A stretch of DNA of 64,000 nt from Pictodentalium vernedei. Its lineage: Eukaryota; Mollusca; Scaphopoda; Dentaliida; Dentaliidae. The translations under genes and the position numbers were made by a program. The stretch covers positions 385,374,718 to 385,438,717 of the forward strand of contig CM062290.1 of NCBI GenBank assembly GCA_031216915.1. The letters are read 5' to 3'. The notes beneath the pieces were generated by a model. The model was given only the letters and a program-made list of their open reading frames with translations, was not told the origin of the DNA and did not search any database. Positions 10,631-22,588 of the stretch are shown here, in pieces (position 1 is the stretch's first letter; every line of letters begins with the position of its first letter).

Positions 10631-10800
10631 ACTGATATTTTAATGCTTTTTCCCATATTTCCAAGGGCTGTAACTCACACAAGAATAATGCAATCAGCAT
10701 GAAACTCAAACTTAATCTGTAAGTCATCGTTCTATAGTAGTTTACCAAAAATGAAATCATTGTGTTGAAGCGTTTCCAAAAAAACTTCGGAAAACTAAAG
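10631..10800. repeat. Satellite, about 163-bp unit, right part
   Basis: The unit broken at 3673 continues here with 'actgatattttaatgc' and runs to a degenerate tail 'gacagactgacggatgg' and 'gccggtaggggccta'. Tails with GACGG motifs close many tandem-core elements in this window, so the satellite may be the core of one of them. Confidence 0.75.
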
Positions 10801-10991
10801 TGTGATTGACAGACTGACGGATGGACAGAGTGCAAACTTATAGTCCGATGCCGGTAGGGGCCTAAAAACAATTTAGGCTCCCCAACATGGAAAAAAAATC
10901 TGCAATAGTTTGTACGACGCCACTCACCACAGAAGCCCTGTGTGGGAGTATCTCCATTGAATTCAGCCTTACTCCCCATTGGTCATTGTTA

Positions 10992-11205
10992 GGGGTTCTA
11001 GGGGACCAGTTGCTTAGCCTATTGAGTCCTAAAAAACACAGATTAAGAAAAAAATTAATAAAGTTCAACTCTCTATGTTGTGTTCTTATGGTAACATTTC
11101 CTCCCTTATTGACTCGTCCTGTGGATGAGTCAATAAGGGAGGAAATGTTACCATAAGAACACAACGAATTCGACACTTGGCCAGATAGACTGAGTGACTA
11201 GAGTC
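10992..11205. repeat. Dispersed repeat containing an 85-bp near-perfect hairpin
   Basis: Paralogue of 2441-2590. Its centre, 11079-11163, is two 41-42-bp inverted arms with one mismatch around a 3-bp loop (arms begin 'ttgtgttcttatggtaac'). In the paralogue only one arm is present, so either this copy gained an inverted duplication or the other lost one. Bases 10801-10991 hold nothing I recognise. Confidence 0.7.
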
Positions 11206-11234
11206 CATAGTGGTCGTTAGCCCAGTTCCACCCT

Positions 11235-11486
11235 AGTAGGATTGTTTGTTTGTTTGTTGGTGGTTAACGTCACATATTTATGCACCATGGCTAATCGTGA
11301 CACAACATGGAGATGAAGTCAAGTTTAGTCAATCGTTGATCAACATGTTGCCCATTTTAGAGGACTTTCACCCCAAGCATTGGTGACTGGGTCCTATTTT
11401 ACTAGTAAAGCGGAACTGGTTTACCACAGTAAACAAGTGCTGCTTACTTCCCGGGGTTCCCACGGGGATCCCAGTAGGATAGTTTG
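11235..11486 (-). mobile_element. Short SINE-like element with target duplication
   Basis: The insert 11249-11472 lies between 'agtaggattgtttg' (11235) and 'agtaggatagtttg' (11473). Its minus-strand 3' tail has the same 'ggctaatcgtgac' / 'tatgtgac' sequence as the full SINEs, plus a simple-repeat tail. The 5' part is different: it contains 'ctgtggtaaacca'-type sequence and no tRNA or 5S box that I can see. A second copy is at 39129-39383. Confidence 0.7.
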
Positions 11487-11496
11487 ATCAGTTTAT

Positions 11497-12126
11497 GCAC
11501 AACCTAGAGCTGAAACGGTTAACTGAATAATCGATTAACCAATGATCAATGTCTTGATCGATCAAAAAAAGTAATTGATCGATTAACCGTTGCCTTAAAC
11601 TACTGTATTATATGGGTTAACAAAGGAACAAACTTGCTCTAAAACAGGCAAACATTGTCACACTGACTTGCATCAATTATTATGAGACAGATTAAAGCTT
11701 GCAAGTTATGGGCAGACACACTTGTTCACTTGCATGGTCATTGTACTGTATCAGTAGCTGGAAATGGTCATTCTTAACACTTTGCCCATTGCGGACTGCA
11801 GATAATACTTGCAAAATAAATTCTTGAATCACTAAAAATTTTCAATTTCTGTCTAAAAAACATAGCTTATGACCCTTCATTGGAATGAGCTCAACAAACT
11901 CGTTCCAATGATGTGTCATAAGCTAATAAATAAATAAAATTTGAAGGAGATTTTTATATATAGTACTTGCTGGTTTTGTCTGTTACTTTGGGTAAAGGGT
12001 TAATGCTATAAATCATCAACAGTACGGCAATAATTCAGCTGCCTACTAAAACAAGTGATTAATCGGTTAATCCATATGATTAAACGATCAAGAAAACCCT
12101 TTAACCATTTCAGCTCTAGCACAAAC
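11497..12126. mobile_element. hAT-type non-autonomous transposon with 8-bp duplication
   Basis: The element is 11505-12118 (614 bp). Its ends TAGAGCTGAAACGGTTA and TAACCATTTCAGCTCTA are inverted copies with one mismatch. The flanks GCACAACC (11497-11504) and GCACAAAC (12119-12126) are an 8-bp duplication with one change, the size made by hAT transposases. The inside is AT-rich with 'gatcgattaacc' motifs, no gene, and a younger TTAA MITE at 11774-12003. Confidence 0.82.
11774..12003. mobile_element. Family-P MITE nested in hAT element
   Basis: The insert 11778-11999 is flanked by TTAA at 11774-11777 and 12000-12003. The right end 'gggtaaaggg' is intact and the left end 'cactttgcccattg' is diverged. 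The central palindrome carries 'cattggaatgagctc' and its complement. It lies inside the hAT element, so it arrived later. Confidence 0.75.
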
Positions 12127-12183
12127 ACAATAAAATTGTTTGCCCATTTTTGTTGGGCTTTTCATTTTTCTGGTTTGTTCCAA

Positions 12184-15100
12184 ATGAAAGTGTCAATGAC
12201 ACTGTAGCTCAACTTGACAAACTTGAACTTGGGAAGTAAAAAAGTGAAATGGCAAAATTGAAGATCATTGGTACCAATGTTATTTGGTGAAATTTCAACA
12301 TAACAGCATTGTGTGTGCACAACGTCAGAGTAATTCATGCATTTTTAAATGTAAACTGTAAGACTGGCTAAAGCGGCACCATTTTTTTGACAGAAATGGA
12401 AGAAAATTGATAGCTCCCATCTAGAGGTCACCCCAAACAAGCATACCAAGTTTCAAAGTGATCAAATAATAAATGTGCCCTGCAGGGTGTGCCAATTTTG
12501 AAAATTTGATGCATAACTGCACTAAGTTCATCAAAGGTCATTGCCAGCGGCAACATTTCTTGGCAGATATCAAGGAAAATAGATAGCTCCCATCTAGAGG
12601 TAACTCCAAACAAGCATACCAAGTTTCAAACGGATCTGATCAAAAATGTGCCCTGTACAGCATGCCAAAGGAATAAATTGATGCGTGACTATACTAAGTT
12701 CAATGGTCGTTGCCAGCAGCAACACTTTTTGACGGAAATGGAAGAAAATCGACAGTTCCCATCTAGAGGTCACTCCAAACGAGCATGCCACGTTTCAAAG
12801 CAATCCGATCATAAATGTGCTCAGTAGGGTGTGCCAAAGGGAAATATTGAGGTCTGACTAAACTAAGTTCTAAGAACGTTGGCTGTGGTAATATTTTTTT
12901 GATGGAAATTGAAGAAAATCGAAAGGTCCCATCTAGAGGTCACCCCAAACAAGCATAACAAGTTTCAAGGCGCCCTGATCATAAATGCGACCTGTGAGGT
13001 GTGCCACACATATGCACTAAGTTCAGAGGTTATTGTAAATGGAAACTTTTTTCACAGAAATGAATGCTAATCAATAGCTCTTATCTAGAGGTCCCACCTA
13101 ATGAGCACACCAAGTTAAAAAACAATCCCCTGATAAATGTGCCCTGCCGGCCATGTCAAAGAAGAATGTTGATGCACAAATGCAATAAATTTAAAGATTC
13201 TTGCTAACAGCAACAGTTTTTGATGGAAATGAAAAGAAAATCAATAGCTCCTATCTTTGTCACCCTGCATAAGCATACAAAGTTTCAAAACAACCTGATA
13301 ATGAATGTGCCCTCTGAGGCATGCCAAAGGAAGATGTTAATGCACAAATGCACTAAGTTTGAAGATGGAAATGAAAAGAAAATCAATAGCTCCTATCTTT
13401 GTCACCCTGCATACGCATACAAAGTTTCAAAACAACCTGATAATGAATGTGCCCTCTGAGGCATGCCAAAGGAAGATGTTAATGCACAAATGCACTAAGT
13501 TTGAAGGTCATTGCTTTTTTTTTTTTTTTATGTCAATTCATAAATTTACCCTGCAGAGAGTTCAAAAGGGATAAGTTAATGCACAAATGCAGTAAGTTCA
13601 AAGGCTGGTGATAACGACAATAATTTTTATTTTATTTTTGTTGTTTTTTTATGGAAATTCATAAATATACCCTGCAGGGAGTGCAAGAGGGACAAATGCA
13701 GTAAGTAGTGAGTTCAAAGGCTGGTGATAACGACAATAATTTTTTATGGAAATGAAAAGAAGCAGTAGCTCACATCTAGAGGTCACCCCGAACACACATA
13801 CCAAGTTTCAAAGTGATCCGATAATAAATGTGCCCTGAAGGGTGTGTTAAAGGGAAATTTTGAGGTCTGACTAAACTAAGTTCAAAGGTCAGTGGCAACA
13901 TTTTTTGACAGAAATGGAAGAAAATCGACAGTTCCCATACAGATGTCACCTCACACAAGCACACCAAGTTTGCAAGCGATCCAATCATAAATGTGCCCTG
14001 CAGGGTGTGTCAAAGGGAAATACTGATGCTTAACTTCACTAAGTTTTTACTAAGTTCATCAGAGGTCGTTGCTAATGGCAACTATTTTTGATGGAAATGG
14101 AAGAAAATTGATAGCTCCCATCTAGAGGTCACCCCAAACAAGCACACCAAGTTTCAAAGCGATCCGGTCAAAAATGTGCAAAAATATTGATGCACAACTG
14201 CATGAAGTTCATTGCCAGCGGCAACATTTTTTGACAGAAATTGAAGAAAATCGATAGCTCACATCTAGAGGTAACCCCAAACAAACATACCAAGTTTCAA
14301 ACCATTCTGATCATAAATGTTCCCTGTAGGGCATGCCAAAGGAATAGGTAGATGCCTGACTAAACTAAGTTCAAAGTTTGTTACCAGTGGCAACATATTT
14401 TGATGGAAAATGGAAGAAAATCGATAGCTCCCATGTAGAGGTCACCCCAAACAAGCATGCCAAGTTTCAAAACAATTCCATCATAAATGTGCCCTGTAGG
14501 GTGTGACAAAGGGAAATATTGAGGTCTGACTTAATTAAGTTCCAAGAACGTTGCCACCGGCAACATTTTTTGATGGAAATGGAAGAAAATCGATAGCTCC
14601 CATCTAGAGCTCACCCCAAACAAGCATACCAAGTTTCAAAGTGATCTGGTCAAAACTGTGCACTGCAGGGTGTGCCAAAAGGGAAATATTGATGCATAAC
14701 TGCACTAAGTTCATCGAAGGTCATTGCCAGTGGCAACATTTTTTGATGGAAATCGAAGAAAATCGATAGCTCCCATCTAGAGGTAACCCCAAACAAGTAT
14801 ACAAAGTTTCAAACCGATCTGATCATAAATGTGCCCTGTAGGGCATGCCAAAGGAATATATTGATGCCTGACTAAACTAAGTTCAAAGGTCATTGCTAGC
14901 GACATTTTTGATGGAAATGGAAGAAAATCAATAGCTCCCATCTAGAGGTCACTCCAAACAAGCATGCCAGATTTCAAAGCAATCCGATCATAAATGTGCC
15001 CTGCCGGGTGTGCCAAAGGGAAATATTGAGGTATAATGAAACTAACTTCTAAGAACGTTGCCAGCGGCACCATTTTTTGACAGAAATGGAAGAAAATTGA

Positions 15101-15790
15101 TAGCTCCCACCTAGAGGTCACCCCAAACAAGCATACCAAGTTTCAAAGTGATCAAATAATAAATGTGCCCTGCAGGGTGTGCCAATTTTGAAAATTTGAT
15201 GCATAACTGCATTAAGTTCATCAAAGGTCATTGCCAGCGGCAACATTTCTTGGCAGTTATCGAGGAAAATTGATAGCTCCCATCTAGTGGTAACTCCAAA
15301 CAAGCATACCAAGTTTCAAATGGATCTGATAAAAAATGTACCCTATACAGCGTGCCAAAGGAATAAATTGATGCCTGACTATACTAAGTTCAATGGTCGT
15401 TGCCAGCGGCAACACTTTTTGACGGAAATGGAAGAAAATCGACAGTTCCCATCTAGAGGTCACTCCAAACGAGCATGCCACATTTCAAAGCAATCCGATC
15501 ATAAATGTGCTCAGTAGGGTGTGCCAAAGGGAAATATTGAGGTCTGACGAAACTAAGTTCTAAGAACGTTGGCTGTGGTAATATTTTTTGACGGAAATTG
15601 AAGAAAATCAAAAGGTCCCATCTAGAGGTCATCCCAAACAAGCATAACAAGTTTCAAGGCGCCCTGATAATAAATGCGACCTGTGAGGTGTGCCAAAGAA
15701 AATTGTGGACATACGTACCTTTGTACGTACGTACACCAACGAACGAGAAGTGATGACAATAGCTCAGCTTGACTTTGTCAAGTTGAGCTA
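12184..15790 (+). mobile_element. Tandem-core element A1 (Helentron/HINE- or pearl-like)
   Basis: The 5' end reads 'atgaaagtgtcaatgacac' (small hairpin gtgtcaatgacac), then 'tgtagctcaacttgac'. The 3' end is a hairpin 'agctcagcttgac' - ttt - 'gtcaagttgagct' followed by aa, so the 5' motif returns inverted at the 3' end. Between are a unique leader to about 12370 and a long ~167-bp tandem core. There is no coding capacity. Asymmetric terminal repeats, a terminal hairpin and a tandem core resemble Helentron-associated (HINE/pearl) elements of invertebrates; that class is inferred. Other members: 18505, 29513 and 48245. Confidence 0.68.
12370..15700. repeat. About 167-bp tandem array, core of A1
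   Basis: About 20 units, each with 'agctcccatctagaggtcac', 'aagcataccaagtttcaaa' and 'aaatgtgccctg'. Units vary in sequence, and some are truncated or carry T-rich inserts (13512-13750). Bases 12374-13010 and 15066-15698 are nearly the same ~630-bp block, so part of the array was copied as a unit. Apparent small ORFs are frames through the repeat. Confidence 0.85.
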
Positions 15791-16869
15791 ACAAGAGGCC
15801 CCAGGGGGCCTGAGGGCGCTCACCTGACATGGTTTCTAAATATCAAACCAGGGACTTGAATAAGCTGCATACGCCCCTACTAAGAAAAGCATATCCCAAC
15901 TAGATGAAGTGATTGTGCCCACACAATACACAGGATTTTCCTTCTATTTTCAGTTCCTGCACTTTTACGTCCCAAAATTGAGATAAACACATAAAAAACA
16001 GATTTTTTTCCCAAACAAAATATTTTTAGCGTAAATTTTTTTTTCTTCTTAAAACGCATAAAAAACCAAATAACTAATTTCTGGATTTTCTAAGTCCCAC
16101 CCGGACCCCAAATTTTCAGTGTAAAAAAAAAAAAAATTTTTTGTCTTAAAATTGACCGAAATGCATAAAAAACACAAAAAAAAATTCCGGATTTTGGTTC
16201 AAAATTTCTAAGTCCGGAACGGGGCCCCAAATTTTCAGCCTAAATATGAACCCAGGGACTTGGCTTAAACAAACTTGAATCTCACCCCCCTAAGGATGCT
16301 GCATACCAAATATCAAAAGATTCTTATTGGTAGATCTGAAAAAGAAGATTTTTAAAGAATATTCCTCATACTGCACTAATTTAAACATTTGGGCTCCCAT
16401 AGAGAGCTCAAATATGGACCCAGGCAATTGATTTCAATAAACATGTGAAACAATCTTCAAAGATGTTATATGTGAAATTTGAAAGCTTTTGGAGCAGTGG
16501 TTTGGGAGAAAAGTAGTCTTACATGTTTTTCCCATTACCCACGGTGTTAAAAAATGCTGACTCAGCACTTTTTCAAAGGCCCAAAAAAGTACCCCATGAT
16601 AAAACCGATGGCAATTTGTTTTGACCATTCCATTCTGTTGGCCCAAAGGAAGCTTCACACCAAATAAGAATTCTCAGTGCTGTGTAGTTTTGGAGATATG
16701 GGTGTTTTAATTTTTTCTATTTTTAGCTCCTGCGCTTCCCATGGGGCAACGGAAAAAAAAATTTGGGTATAAATTAAGTACTTATGACCCAATAAGCCCT
16801 CATATCAAATTGGGTTAAAATCTGCCTCACGGTTTGGAAAATAGAAATTTCGGGACTGGCAAATATTCT

Positions 16870-16901
<32 letters not shown>

Positions 16902-17245
16902 TAACGACAGCAAATCTAGCCCCACAAACTTCTCTTGAACAAACTTGATTCTAAACCTCAAAAGGACTCTGTATACCACATAATAAGTCTCTGCTACTGG
17001 TGGTTCATTAGAAGATTTTCAAAAAAAATTGCCATTTTTTCCCCACACCTCTGCTCAATATCAGCCGAAACCTAATTTGGATAAAAATCAAAATGCCCCT
17101 AAATAACCACTACTTACATGAAATTTAATTAAAATGTGGCCAGTGGTTTAGGAGAAAGAGGCTCAAACACCACCTTCACACAGGACAATGGACGGACGAA
17201 GAGTGATAAGAAAAGCTCACCCTGACTTTCAGTCAGGTGAGCTGA
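15791..17245 (+). mobile_element. Tandem-core element B1
   Basis: It starts 'acaagaggccccaggggg' (hairpin aggcccc-agggggcct), then 'gctcacctgac'. It ends in the hairpin 'gctcaccctgac' - tttca - 'gtcaggtgagc'. The inside has few core units (landmark 'gatgctgcataccaaatatc' near 16298), homopolymers (poly-C at 16873-16900) and a 'ggacaatggacggacg' lead into the 3' end. It follows A1 with no spacer. The terminal design matches family A with unrelated sequence. Confidence 0.65.
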
Positions 17246-17437
17246 AAATGGAACCAAATGGGAAAACCCAAATATTACCCAGCTCTACTTTACAAGGGCA
17301 CAGTTTAAGAGACAGGACTCATCCCTTTAATTTGTGGGAAGTTCAAAGCACACTCTAACTTTGAAACTGCAAACTATTGGATGATTTTTCAAAGTTAAGG
17401 AGCCTGAAATGTTATTTACAATATGCTCTTAGCACAT
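17246..17437. other. Spacer, nothing recognised
   Basis: Short unique-looking DNA between B1 and a hAT element. No gene, RNA or repeat is apparent. Confidence 0.4.
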
Positions 17438-17874
17438 TAGGGCCCTACAAATATTCGAATGCGATCAAATCGAATACCAAATCGATTACTGCTATTTGTG
17501 AATTGAATAAAATATCAAATTTATCAAAATGGTTAACGGTAGTGCCACCGGGAAGAAAAATCGATTTTTAGTCCGGAACATAACCATGTTGGCCAAAACT
17601 CCCTTTTCCTTTACTGGCGACAGATATATCCATTCGCCGGCACATGAAACAGGAAGTATGAGTGACAGATAAATTCATCGTCAGCTCTGAATGTTGAATG
17701 GAATCTGTTTTTAAAACATGTTTTCCTCCCACCGATATCTGGTACATTCCGACAGAAAGATTGCAAGGATAATCAGAGATCCTTGATTCGACACAGATTA
17801 TCATATCGAATTCGAACTGAATGCTGCCAATGAATCGATTATCATTTTGAATACCAAATATTCGCAGGGCCCTA
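17438..17874. mobile_element. hAT-type MITE candidate
   Basis: The ends TAGGGCCCTACAAATATTCG and the complement of TAGGGCCCTGCGAATATTTG are inverted with two to three mismatches (437 bp in all). The flanks 'tagcacat' and 'caacacac' agree at 5 of 8 bases, so an 8-bp duplication is possible but decayed. The ORF 17568-17882 lies inside and has no transposase motif. Confidence 0.6.
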
Positions 17875-18504
17875 CAACACACAGAAAATCTGAACCGAAA
17901 CCCTAAGTTTTTTCCTTAAATCAAACGAAACTGAATAAAGTTTCAGGATCTTTGGCCTAAGCATTTTATGGTTGGAGTCTACAAACCATTTTCAGGTTAG
18001 ACCTCCATCTGACCTGGGCATTTTCACCTCCAAATTAATAGAGTTCATTCCTGTCCTGTGGGCAGGCTACCTGTTAAGTTTAACAATCCTAGGACAAAAC
18101 ATTGTCAAATTGGAGTTCCAAATCTATTTGTGTGTTAGAGCACCCTATGGTTCATTCCTTTTCCCCAAGACAGTGTACCTCTTTAGTTTCATTATCATAG
18201 GCCTAAGCATTGTCAAGTTAAGAGTTCGGAAACCAAACTGGACAGATGGAAGAGGCCCCAAAAACTCCAAAACCCTGGGAATATTTGATGTAAATCTTTT
18301 GTGACTGGAAATCAATTTTAATTTGGCAAAATTTTGTCAAGTTATCGAGGAGTTCTTGAGCTAGGACTCCAGATGGAGGCAGGAATGGGGCAGGGGTGTG
18401 TGTGTGGGGGGGGGGGGGGGGGGGGGTGTGTGAGTGAGGGTTACGTTATAGAAAACCAAATGTTACAATATACCATTTTTGCAAAAGGCCATTGGCTAAT
18501 ATAT
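17875..18504. other. Unassigned spacer with G-run
   Basis: The 110-aa frame at 17972-18304 has no recognisable motif and looks like chance. A G-rich run interrupted by TG lies at about 18392-18430. No shared repeat was seen. Confidence 0.4.
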
Positions 18505-20387
18505 ATGAAAGTGTCAATGACACTGTAGCTTAACTTGTGTGTTGAGTTTGATGAAAAGGATAGTGTTCAATGTTTATGAAAGGATTATGAAATAAGACAA
18601 GAATTGTGATAATTGGGAATATGTTCTTTTCTGTTCCCTGTATGCTATGTTTTTGATAAAAATAATATGAGGTATACACTGTACTAAAGGGCGGAGGGGT
18701 GGATTAATATGACCTCACAGTTAATGTATGTGGCCCTCACTGTTAACTTATATCAACGAAAGTTACCAAGTTACAGTGAAATTATCCTAAAACGAGTCAT
18801 CCTATCAAGTTACATTGAAATCCCTTCATAAATATGGCCTGTAGACTGTGCTAAAGGTTTTCGGGCTTCGGGCCCTTGTAGCCGTCAGTTTCCCAATTGT
18901 GTCCAAAGGGGACGTTCTCATCTAGACATTATATGAAGTCAACCTACCAAGTTACAATGAAATCCCTTCATAAATATGACCTGTAGACTGTGCTAAAGGT
19001 TTTTGGGCTTTGGGCTCAGGAAGCCATCATGGTTGAATGAACACAACCAAAAGGGGACATTCTCATCTGGGCATCATCTGGAGTGATCCTACGAAGTTAC
19101 AATGAAATCCCTTCATAAATATGACCTGTAGACTGTGCTCAAGGTTTTCGGGCGTCGGGCCCCTGAAGCCGTCACAGTTGACCAATCACGACCAAAAGGG
19201 GATGTCATCATCTAGGCATTATATGGAGTCAAACTAACAGGTTACAATGAAGTCCTTCCATAAATATGACCTATAGACTATGCTAAAGGTTTTGGGCTCG
19301 GGCAGCCATCAAGGCTGAATGATCGCGACCAAAAGGGGACCTTCTCATCCAGACATTATTTGGAGTCATCCTACCAAGATACAATGAAATACCTTCATAA
19401 TTATGACCTGTAGACTGTTCTAAAGGTTTATTATATGAAGTCAACCTACTAAGTTACAATGAAATCCCTTCATATGCCTTCACCTGTAGCCATCACAGTT
19501 GACCAATCACAACCAAAAGGGGATGTCATCATCTAGGCATTATATGGAGTCAACCTAACAGGTTACAATGAAATCCTTCCATAAATATGACATTTTGCCT
19601 ATGCTAAATGTTTTTGGGCTTGGGCACCCATCAAGGCTGAATGATCACGATCAAAATGGGACGTTCTCATCTAGACATTATTTGGAGTCATCCTACCAAG
19701 TTACAATGAAATCCCTTCATAAATATGACCTGTAGACTGTGCTAAAGGTTTTTGGGCTCCTGTAGCCGACACAGTTGCCCAATCACGTCCAAAAGGGGAC
19801 TTTCTCATCTAGACATTATATGAAGTCAACCCACCAAGTTACAATGAAATTCCTCAATAAATATGACCTGTAGACTGTGCTAAAGGTTTTTGGGTTTTGG
19901 GCTCGGGCAGTCATCACAGTTGGCACATCACACCCAAATGGGGAAATTCTCATCTAGACATCATAAGGAGTCATCCTACCAAGTGGCAATGAAATCCCTC
20001 CATATTAAACATGACCTGCAGACTGTGCTAAAAGTTTTTGGGTTTTGGGCTTGGGCAGTCATCATGGTTGACAGATCATGCCCAAAAGGGGACGTTCTCA
20101 TCTAGGCATTATACAGAGGCATCCTACCAAGTTACAATGAAATCCCTTCATAAATATGACCTGTAGACTGTGCTAATGGTTTTCGGGTTTGGGGCTTGGG
20201 CAGCCATACCGCTTGACCGATCGCAACCAACAGGGGACATTCTCATCTAGACATGACCCCAAACCTGCATATGAAATTTCGTGACTATCAGACAAGAACT
20301 GCGGGGTGTAGCTCGTGCTAAAGGAGAATGTGAACAGACTCCCGCATGCGTGATGGCAATAGTTTATCTTGACTTCAAGTTAAGCTA
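18505..20387 (+). mobile_element. Tandem-core element A2
   Basis: The 5' end 'atgaaagtgtcaatgacac' and 'tgtagcttaacttg' match A1. The 3' end 'tatcttgacttcaagttaagcta' is the terminal hairpin. The core unit differs from A1: about ten ~130-170-bp units from about 18780 with 'accaagttacaatgaaatcc', 'aaatatgacctgtagactgtgc' and 'aaaaggggac'. Families with common ends and swapped cores fit tandem-core elements. A3 uses this same core. Confidence 0.68.
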
Positions 20388-20489
20388 AAAAACAATTCAT
20401 TTTTTTTTTAACTGGAATAAGCTCCAAAGCATTTTTTTAACAAAAAATGAAAAATTACTAAAATTTGAATGAATTTCAGTGAATAATTA

Positions 20490-20826
20490 TTTGTTGTGGT
20501 TTAATGGCACTTTCGACAGCCAGGGTCACCTCACATCAGACAGTTTTACGGGTGGAGGAAACTGGAGTACCCGGAGAGAATCACCAAGCAATGGCAAGCG
20601 ACTGTCAGACTCCCCAACTCCACACAAGCATGGTTAGCAGTGGTTGAAGACAAGTGCATCATCCATGTGCAGTATGCCTTAGTATACAGCGACACCATGC
20701 CCCCACGTGGGCAATCAGGATTAGGTGCCTTGCCCAAGGACACAATGCAGTTGCCCCTGGCAGGGATCAAACCTTGGACCTTTCGGTTTGAAGTCCACTG
20801 CCATAACCAGTTAGCCACCGCGCTCC
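20490..20826 (-). mobile_element. tRNA-headed SINE, diverged tail
   Basis: The minus strand starts 'gggagcgcggtggctaac' with an A-box-like tggctaactggttatggc and a B-box-like 'aaggtttgatccc'. The usual body with 'ccttgggcaaggcacc' follows. The tail end (20490-20545) is shortened and altered, and no target duplication is visible. The long plus frame 20640-21074 runs through it and is not a gene. Confidence 0.72.
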
Positions 20827-20835
20827 CAATTTCTC

Positions 20836-21360
20836 CAGGCCTGGCATTCTTTAGGAGTGCAGGAGTGCTGCACGCTTACTGCACACCTAGAAAAAATTTA
20901 GGGCAATTTTTTGCACCTCTTGATTTTCTGGAATGCCAGACATGTTTGAGACTGCCTTTAAAATCTGTTATCATTTCGTCTCCTGAGTTCCAATGTGTTC
21001 TATGTGCCAGTAGGCACAAAGAACACATTGGAACTCAGTGGACGATTTGTCAATGTAGCAATGACTCGCAATAATTCATGACCCATTCTGTGTCGCATTT
21101 CAACACATTCTGAGTGTAGAATACAGTCACATAAGAATTGAATGCAACATTTTGAATAATGAGATGTGTGTGCCAATTTTTCCACTATATAGATGAATGT
21201 AGAACAATTTTTCAGTCACAATAGTAATACCTTGGAAGTGAATATAACCAAAATAACATACAAGTATATGCATTGAACATTCCAGGTGCAATTGCACTCC
21301 AAAGCAATCTGAGGAGGGCAATCATTTTGCACTCCTTGATTTTCTAGACTGCCAGGCCTG
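20836..21360. mobile_element. Possible hAT-like element with CAGGCCTG ends
   Basis: It begins CAGGCCTGGCATTC and ends GACTGCCAGGCCTG, short inverted ends. 'tttctc' lies on both sides, shorter than a normal 8-bp duplication. The block 'ttttgcacctcttgattttc' near 20911 recurs near 21325, so part of the end is duplicated. A 26-bp-arm hairpin at 20983-21038 (arm starts 'ctgagttccaatgtgttc') sits inside, and one arm of it recurs near 47550. Confidence 0.45.
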
Positions 21361-22129
21361 TTTCTCTGAATAATACAGATTAGTGTTTGCCATTATGATT
21401 GGTGATGGGATAATGATGTTAACAACATGCACCATCTGTTCAAAGGTTATCAAATGTGTTGGAGTCTGAACTGAGCATGTATGGATTGAGTACTTTGTCA
21501 AAACAAATTAGTAATAAATTAACACCAAAAAATACCAAACAATTCATTATTTATTGCAAATTTTATCAAAACAGTACCATGAAGGCAAAAACAAACCAAA
21601 AAAAAATACAAGCTTAGGCCTAAAAAAGTTAAAAATCTGTTTCTCAGGCCATCCCACATGTTCATTTTGGCTTCCACATGCTCTATTTTTATTACCAATG
21701 CCAACTTAAAAAAATAAAAATTAAATAGTTCATGTCTGATATTTTACTGATAAATTTGTTCCCCGATTGTCTTCTTGCACTCAAGAGGTGAAATACACCA
21801 CCACCCATGGTATTCTGTAGATCATGATGCCTAAAACATAAAACAAATCAAGACTATGAACTTTTGATGGCAAAGAAGAAATAATTACAAAAATAAACAA
21901 GAGGCCCCACGTGGCCTTAATCGCTCACCTGACAAAGTGACTCTAAGAAGTATTTTAGGTCACCTTCACCATGTCATGCCTCATCAACATTAACTGGTTG
22001 AGTGATAGATTTTGTTTGAAGTTCAACATTTGTTACCTAAAATTAGTTTTATTTAAAATCATTGGTGTGTGGCCAATCTCCAATGATTTTTAATAAAGCA
22101 AATTTATCTCTGCAGACAAACTGGTTTAG

Positions 22130-22538
22130 CATGAAGCACAAACAAGGAATGTGAAGAGATAGCCTTGGACATCTCTCCCCAACTGTGGATATCTTCCATG
22201 TGCTACATGTATATATTTGCATGCAAGAAAACAAAAATTTTCACAAATTTTCCAAAATATTAGTTTTTTTATCATCATTGGAACAAGCTCAAACAGCTTA
22301 TTCCAATAGGGGTATGGGAAGATCAGGTATATTTTTAAGACAGAAATGTGAATATATAAATAATGGTGTTTTTTGTGAATGATGCTGGAGAATTTTGCGT
22401 AAAGATATGGTAAATGGTTTGTTCTAGATACAGAATGATGCAAAAGTATTTAAATTTGATTAGGCAAGTTGTTCCTATAATGCATTTAAAAACTGAAGTA
22501 ACTGTTTTTTTGCCGACGAACTTTTAGATGTGTGTGTC

Positions 22539-22588
<50 letters not shown>

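Noticed and set aside
20640-21074. 144-aa plus-strand gene
   Set aside because: It runs through a SINE and then into an unrelated repeat, so it is a chance frame.
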